Below, piece by piece: positions 59,166 to 64,000 of a DNA stretch of 64,000 nucleotides. The position numbers and the translations under genes are program-made. Position 1 is the stretch's first letter. Each line of letters begins with the position of its first letter. The notes beneath the pieces are model-generated. The model worked only from the letters and a program-made list of their open reading frames with translations. It made no database searches and had not been told where the DNA came from. This DNA comes from Glycine soja (Eukaryota; Streptophyta; Magnoliopsida; Fabales; Fabaceae): assembly GCF_004193775.1 (NCBI RefSeq), contig NC_041021.1, forward strand, positions 35,599,718 through 35,663,717, given 5' to 3'.

Positions 59166-60214
59166 ATCATCTAATAAATTCAAGGACAAATTTGGATATT
59201 TAGCATGATGAAGGTCTAAAAAAATATTTATAAAAATTTATTCTATAAATAGTACTATAACTCTTATTAAATAGTACAATGATAGGTCTTAAAAGAGAGT
59301 AACCAAGGAAGAAAACAGAGACCACAAGTTGGCAAATACCAAAAGGCAAAAGCACAAACACATGAAAACTGGAATCAAGAAAGAAAAGCCTTAATTTTAT
59401 AGAAGAAAATTTGATAGATAGTACACAAATTATTCACCTGAAATCATGGATATGTAAAAATAAGCAATATATATTTGGGGCACAAGATTAATCCTTTATT
59501 GCAAAAGGCTTTGTCATTCAGACACTACAAAGAACGATGTTAAGCAGTGAAAATGAAGAGGTTTGTTTCTTTTATATTTTCCATTACCATTTGCAACTCT
59601 TGACAAAAAGGTTGATGGCAATGCATAACTCCAATTAGCATTTCCTTTTCTACACAATTTCATTCTCAAATTCGTTCCATCTTCTTGCTTTCCATGCTTC
59701 TTAATTTCTTGCCTTTTTTATTCATTGAAAACTTTGTTATTTATTTGTTTGATGATCTTCCAGCAGGAAATAGATCGAACATAGGAAAACGAAAACTATT
59801 GGTAGAAACAACAGCACTTCAACTAATTCCTTCTTCTCTCGCCTCCTATGGCTTTTTTATTCAAGTTTCGAAAAAGAAAAAAACTTTATACGTATATGTG
59901 TGTATGTGTGTGTGTGAGAGAGAGAGAAAGAATAGCATGTAGAAAATTTTGCTTCTTTTATGTTTATTTATTTGCTTTGGTTCAGTTGTTGAAAGTTGAT
60001 AATGCATGGAGGAATTAAATTTGCAGAAAAGTAAAATTGAAAAGGTAAAATAATAAAAACAAAACTGAAGATGTGAGAAGGACTGAAAGTGCTGAAAAGA
60101 AGAAGGGTTGAGTCTTGAGTACATGAAAGCATTCTTGCAACTAAACGTCTAAACCTGCTTATGCTACTTAATATATATATTGAAATAACTAGGCAATCAA
60201 GTTATAGATATATA
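59166..60214. other. noncoding DNA
   Basis: Frames of 60-90 residues exist (for example 59685-59942 plus) but have no recognisable domain. A GT/GA microsatellite lies at about 59895-59925. Confidence 0.45.
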
Positions 60215-61040
60215 TGTACAAGCAAAGATATCATGATGTTTTGATGATGCTAAAGAAATGCGCTTTTCAAGTTTGATCCAAAACAAGACTCCAAGAAATT
60301 CAAGATAAATGATGAAGTTAATCTCTAGAGTCTTAGAAAGAAGTTTTCAAATTGATGATACATAAGTTATGATCAAAGGTTTTTCTCAAAAGCTTTTAAA
60401 AGATATTTACTCTTTGGTAATCGATTACTAGTGACTGTAATCGATTACCAATGGCCAAAATGCTTATTAGAATGCTTTAAAATGTTTAATATTTTTTAAA
60501 GTTTGTAATTGATTACACAAGGCTTGTAATCGATTATCAGAAGTTTTTGAACATTTTAAAACAACTTTTAGAAATTTGAATTTAAATTTCAAAGCCTGTA
60601 ATCGATTACAGAGTGTATGTAATCGATTATTAGAGTTAAAATTCAAATTTCAAATGTGAAAAGTCACAACTCTTCAGAAAACAACTGTGTAATCGATTAC
60701 ATCATTTTGGTAATCGATTACCAGTGAGGAATTTTCTAAAATAATTCCTAACAGTGATTTTGAATGGCCATCAATACATAGGTGACTTGGGACACAAATT
60801 TTCTGAGAGAGTTTTTCTGAACTGAAATGTTTTGTCCTCTCAAAAAGGATTCCTTGGTCTAACACTTGCATATTCAATAAGGAATCTTAATTGATAATAT
60901 CCTTCTCTTAAAGAGAGAAACTTCTTATTCAAAGAAAATTGTTTAAGAGACCTTCGGTCTCTTAAGTTGTAAGGATTCCTGAACACAAGGGAAGAGTTAT
61001 TCCTGTGTGGTTCAGACTCTGTAAAAGAAGTTTTACAAAG
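60215..61040 (+). mobile_element. LTR of the TAATCGATTA family, interrupted by SIRE1-type copy 2
   Basis: Begins TGTACAAGCAA, like the reverse complement of the right end of the solo LTR at 13227-14847 (TGTAGAAGCAA), and shares GTTTTGATGAT just inside. It contains four pairs of TAATCGATTA-type dyads and, near 60950-61040, text homologous to the inner part of that LTR (GTAAAA...TTTTACAA). At 61041 the second SIRE1-type LTR starts. CAAAG (61036-61040) should be that element's target duplication, with its partner outside the window. Confidence 0.65.
60418..60720. promoter_or_regulatory. array of four paired TAATCGATTA dyads
   Basis: Sites start at 60418/60438, 60506/60526, 60599/60620 and 60690/60711. 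Spacing within pairs is 20, 20, 21 and 21 bp, and pairs repeat every 88-93 bp. Seven of the eight cores are exactly TAATCGATTA; the one at 60506 has a single change. Confidence 0.65.
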
Positions 61041-62240
61041 TGAAATTCTGATACCGATGACAGATGTCGTACCGGATGTCACGACATCACGCTTCAGAAC
61101 ATGCAGATTATATTTGGGAGTATGAACAGATTAAACAAGTAAATAACACAAGAGAATTGTTAACCCAGTTCGGTGCAACCTCACCTACATCTGGGGGCTA
61201 CCAAGCCAGGGAGGAAATCCACTAAAATAGTGTTAGTTCAAGGTCTAACAGCCACTGTTTACAACCTTCTCACCTAACCACTACCCGTGCGACCTCTACC
61301 TAAGAGCCACTCTTAGATATGAGAACCCCTCTCACTCCCTCTCAATCACACTCCCGTGTTTACAATCAAATCAAAAACACACCAGAGATTGCTCTCTGAA
61401 CAAAAGAGATCAACTCTACACACTAGAGATCAACTCTACACACAAGAGATCAACTCTACACACTCAGGTCCAACACTTGATGTTAGGGTACCATCAAGGT
61501 GGCTCACAAAACACTCAAGTCCCAAAACTCACAAAATAACTCTTCAATCCCGGACTTGGTACAGAACTCGTGCAGCCTCCATGTTTTTATAGCAGTGTGT
61601 GTGTCTGGGCTGCAACAGCTTGTGCTGGATGAGATCTATCATTCTTCTGAAAAATCTGCACTTAAAGATCTAAAAGATACAGTTTGATCTTTTAGTTTTT
61701 ATCTTTAATCTTTAATCTTTAATCCCTGAACGAACTCTTCTAGTTTGTAATTCGAACTTTAATTATCTTTTAATTCGTTCCTAAAGATAGATCATCTTAT
61801 CTCTTGCTAACTGCACAATAATCTGTTAAAGATATAACAGATTTATATGTCTAGTATTTTCGGGCCAGATGTCCTGGACATCGTATCCGACATCGTGGAT
61901 CCTGCAGCTTCAATGCTTTTAGCAACTCCAGTATTTTCGGGCAGGATGTCCTGGACATTGTATCCGACATCGTGGATCCTGCAGCTTTAATGCTTTTAGC
62001 AACTCCAGTATTTTCGGGCAGGATGTCCTGGACATTGTATCCGACATCGTGAATCCTGCAGCTTCAATTCTTCATTTGACATTTCATCTTGCCTTGTGCA
62101 TTGTGCATCCCGATCTTATTCCTAGTCATAACGTTGGACATCATGTGCAGCAACTCCAGCTTTCCTTCATTGCCTAAGTGTTTATGTTTTAACAAAATCT
62201 TAGCCAATCTTTTAAAGCTTAGTAAAGCTAAGCACTAACA
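61041..62240 (-). repeat. SIRE1-type 3' LTR, copy 2
   Basis: 1200 bp, TGAAATTCTG...CACTAACA. It lacks the 87 bp duplication of copy 1 and instead has about three units of a 77 bp repeat (61853-62066), so its length differs by about 90 bp. Confidence 0.95.
61853..62066. repeat. 77 bp tandem repeat in LTR of copy 2
   Basis: Units start AGTATTTTCGGGC at 61853, 61930 and 62007; the last is incomplete. Each holds a GGATGTCCTGGACAT palindrome (first unit AGATGTCC) and CCGACATCGTGGATCC. Confidence 0.85.
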
Positions 62241-62931
62241 ATCTCCCCCTTTGGCAAATTTTGTCTAAAACATACTTAGACACTTCCTGAGCAGGTACGA
62301 GCAGTTATGCAAGTGAGATCAGCAACTTTCATTATCAGAGTAATCAAGCACAGCGGAATCTGTAGTTTAGACAAGTTGCAAGTCGTTTCCAGGATGTCAA
62401 GACATCTCACGTGACATCAGCTTTCTGCTCCTGCTCCCCCTGTCTCCATGCTTACTGCAGCATCTTCTATCAGCTACTAGTCTTTTGCAGGATGTCGAGA
62501 CATCTCATGTGATATCAGCTTTTTGCTCCCCCTGTCTTCATGCTCTTACTGCAGCATCTTCTATCAGCTACTAGTAGCTTACATCAGTCATCATCAGCAG
62601 CAGCAGTCTCCCCCTCAAAATCATGAATCATGCATACATCGTATCATACAACTCCCCCTCAGAGTCATACAACTCCCCCTCAAAATCATGAATCATGCAT
62701 ACACCGTATCCTACTACTCAAAATCATACATCATGACTGCTATTGCATACATATTAATACCATTACTCCCAAATCATGCATATGACTATTACTCCCCCTT
62801 TTTAGACAGAATTTGACAAAAGTAGAATGCATGAGCTTAAGGTGCAAATATGACAGACCCATAGTAACCATTGTTCAAAGGGACATGCCCCTTTAGCTAG
62901 TAAAAAGCAAAAAAACATAAAGGTCTGATGA
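62241..62931 (-). promoter_or_regulatory. polypurine tract and PPT-like repeats, copy 2
   Basis: CTCCCCCTTT directly beyond the LTR (about 62243-62252) is the PPT. Further CTCCCCCT copies lie near 62436, 62527, 62609, 62653, 62673 and 62794, with the ATCATGAATCATGCATAC block repeated as in copy 1. Confidence 0.8.
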
Positions 62932-64000
62932 TCATGGGGTGGCTTCAGAATCATCATCATCATCTGAATCTGTATCCTCTGCTGCATCTTCCTCTGCCTC
63001 TGCTGCAGCATCTTCTTCCTCAGCTGCTTCTTCTTCTTCCTCAGTTGCTTCTCCATCATCAATGCCACTTTCTGAGAGCCTTTTGATCAGTCGTTCCAGT
63101 TCCATCTTCTTCTCTGTGGTGGCTTTGATGGTTGCTTCCAGCACCTTGCATGTGTCCTTGAGTTCGGCAATCAGAGCATCCTTGGACACAGCACCTAAAG
63201 CAGCAGCTTTCCCTGATGTCGAGACAATGTCTGGGACATGTGTCCCCTCAAACAGTTTGTAATGCAGGGATAGAGGAGATTCTTTCTTCATCACAGAGTC
63301 AGTGTAGTTTAAAATATTGGGATGTTGACTCAACATAATGCCACACAATACAGTTGGGAAGGCAATGGGTAATTTGACAGCAAAGGATTCTGAGTGCTTA
63401 ACAGTTTGATCAAATATATAGTTTCCAAAATTAAATTTGGACTTGGTTCCAACAGCATACAGAAATTTACCCAAACCTGTGGCAACAGTGGATGTATGAT
63501 TAGTGGGTACCCAGTTTGCAGCTCCAATCCTGTGCAGGATTGCATATTTCACACTCAGCTTCCCTGCAGACAGCTTCCCTTTCTTTGGCCAATGCTGGAT
63601 TTGTTTGGCAGTGATTTCCTTGGCAATTTGATGCTCAGAAACAGTAATGTCCACCACTCCATCTGTTGGTCTGCCCAGGTATTTGTTGATCACAGCAGGG
63701 GAGAATCTAACACATTTTCCTCTGACAAACACTCTTTGATACTCATCACTCTTTCTGTTTGTTATGTCAGAGGGAATGTTGACAATGAATTCCCTGACTA
63801 GACTCTCATAGCAATCTCCCAACTTGGTGACAGTCTTCAGCAGTCCAGCAGCCGTGATGAGGTCCATGATCTCCTTGCAATCCAAGGCAGCTCTTCCCAG
63901 TTCTCTTTCCAAGGCAAGTCTGCGTTGATACACGAATTTCCACCTTTCAGCATTGCCAATGGAGTGGAATGAGATGTTGTCCAATGGTGCATCAGGGACA
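62932..64000 (-). CDS. SIRE1-type env-like protein, copy 2 (partial)
   Basis: The minus frame runs off the window at 64000, so the N-terminal half is missing; the apparent start at 63984 is not a true start because the frame continues upstream. About 355 residues are seen. They match residues 285-635 of the copy 1 protein at most positions, including VINKYLGRP, the coiled coil and the acidic tail. The tail differs in length: here EEEEEAAEEEDAAAEAEEDAA is longer by several residues. Function unknown, as for copy 1. The frame is intact across the visible part. Confidence 0.85.
   Translation of the reverse strand, partial: VPDAPLDNISFHSIGNAERWKFVYQRRLALERELGRAALDCKEIMDLITAAGLLKTVTKLGDCYESLVREFIVNIPSDITNRKSDEYQRVFVRGKCVRFSPAVINKYLGRPTDGVVDITVSEHQIAKEITAKQIQHWPKKGKLSAGKLSVKYAILHRIGAANWVPTNHTSTVATGLGKFLYAVGTKSKFNFGNYIFDQTVKHSESFAVKLPIAFPTVLCGIMLSQHPNILNYTDSVMKKESPLSLHYKLFEGTHVPDIVSTSGKAAALGAVSKDALIAELKDTCKVLEATIKATTEKKMELERLIKRLSESGIDDGEATEEEEEAAEEEDAAAEAEEDAAEDTDSDDDDDSEATP

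Larger units (their letters stand above)
61041..64000 (-). mobile_element. SIRE1-type retrotransposon copy 2, 3' part
   Basis: Same family and orientation as the element at 15938-25632. The window shows its 3' LTR (61041-62240), PPT region and most of the env-like frame. The rest lies beyond the window edge. Confidence 0.95.

Noticed and set aside
59685..59942. 85-residue plus-strand frame
   Set aside because: No recognisable motif; runs into a GT/GA microsatellite at its end.

Overview
The window is nuclear DNA of a legume, most likely soybean (Glycine). The basis is the AT-rich composition, plant intron borders, and two copies of a Sirevirus (Ty1/copia with an extra 3' open frame) whose layout matches the soybean SIRE1 family. 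Only one ordinary host gene is convincing: a clade-A AT-hook nuclear-localized (AHL) DNA-binding protein on the minus strand at 53.4-54.3 kb. Most of the rest is transposable elements, many nested inside each other.

Layout. 1-2.7 kb: AT-rich DNA without a recognisable gene. 2.7-3.75 kb: a CT-rich leader-like stretch and a decayed homeodomain-like exon. 4.06-7.74 kb: a decayed CACTA (En/Spm) transposon with a broken TNP2 transposase and a three-exon accessory gene. 7.75-12.6 kb: noncoding DNA with a small inverted-repeat element and low-complexity tracts. 12.65-26.6 kb: one minus-strand LINE split by a solo LTR (13227-14847, target duplication TCTCC) and by a full-length SIRE1-type retrotransposon (15938-25632, LTRs both 1109 bp, target duplication CAAAC). 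26.6-28.9 kb: an LTR-like noncoding block with an AT/AC microsatellite. 29.3-46.7 kb: a three-level nest. A decayed gypsy-type gag-like gene is split by a minus-strand Ty3/gypsy element (29782-44958), which is itself split in its protease region by a plus-strand Athila-like element (34008-41528, target duplication AACAT). 46.7-53.3 kb: noncoding DNA with a copia RT relic and a MITE. 53.3-54.9 kb: the AHL gene, a tiny MITE 7 bp past its stop, and its leader. 55-60.2 kb: noncoding DNA with a long G run, a MITE and a ~1.1 kb foldback element. 60.2-64 kb: an LTR rich in TAATCGATTA motifs, interrupted by the 3' end of a second SIRE1-type element that runs off the window.

The SIRE1 copy at 15.9-25.6 kb is the youngest-looking element: I count four base differences between its LTRs, and PBS, PPT, gag-pol and the env-like frame are all present. 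One in-frame TAG interrupts the reverse transcriptase. A second TAG, in a leaky CAA-TTA context, separates pol from the env-like frame, as known for this family. The best leads are the very regular paired TAATCGATTA dyads in two related LTRs, and the AHL gene that lacks an ATG where its conserved N-terminus begins. I found no complete new system.
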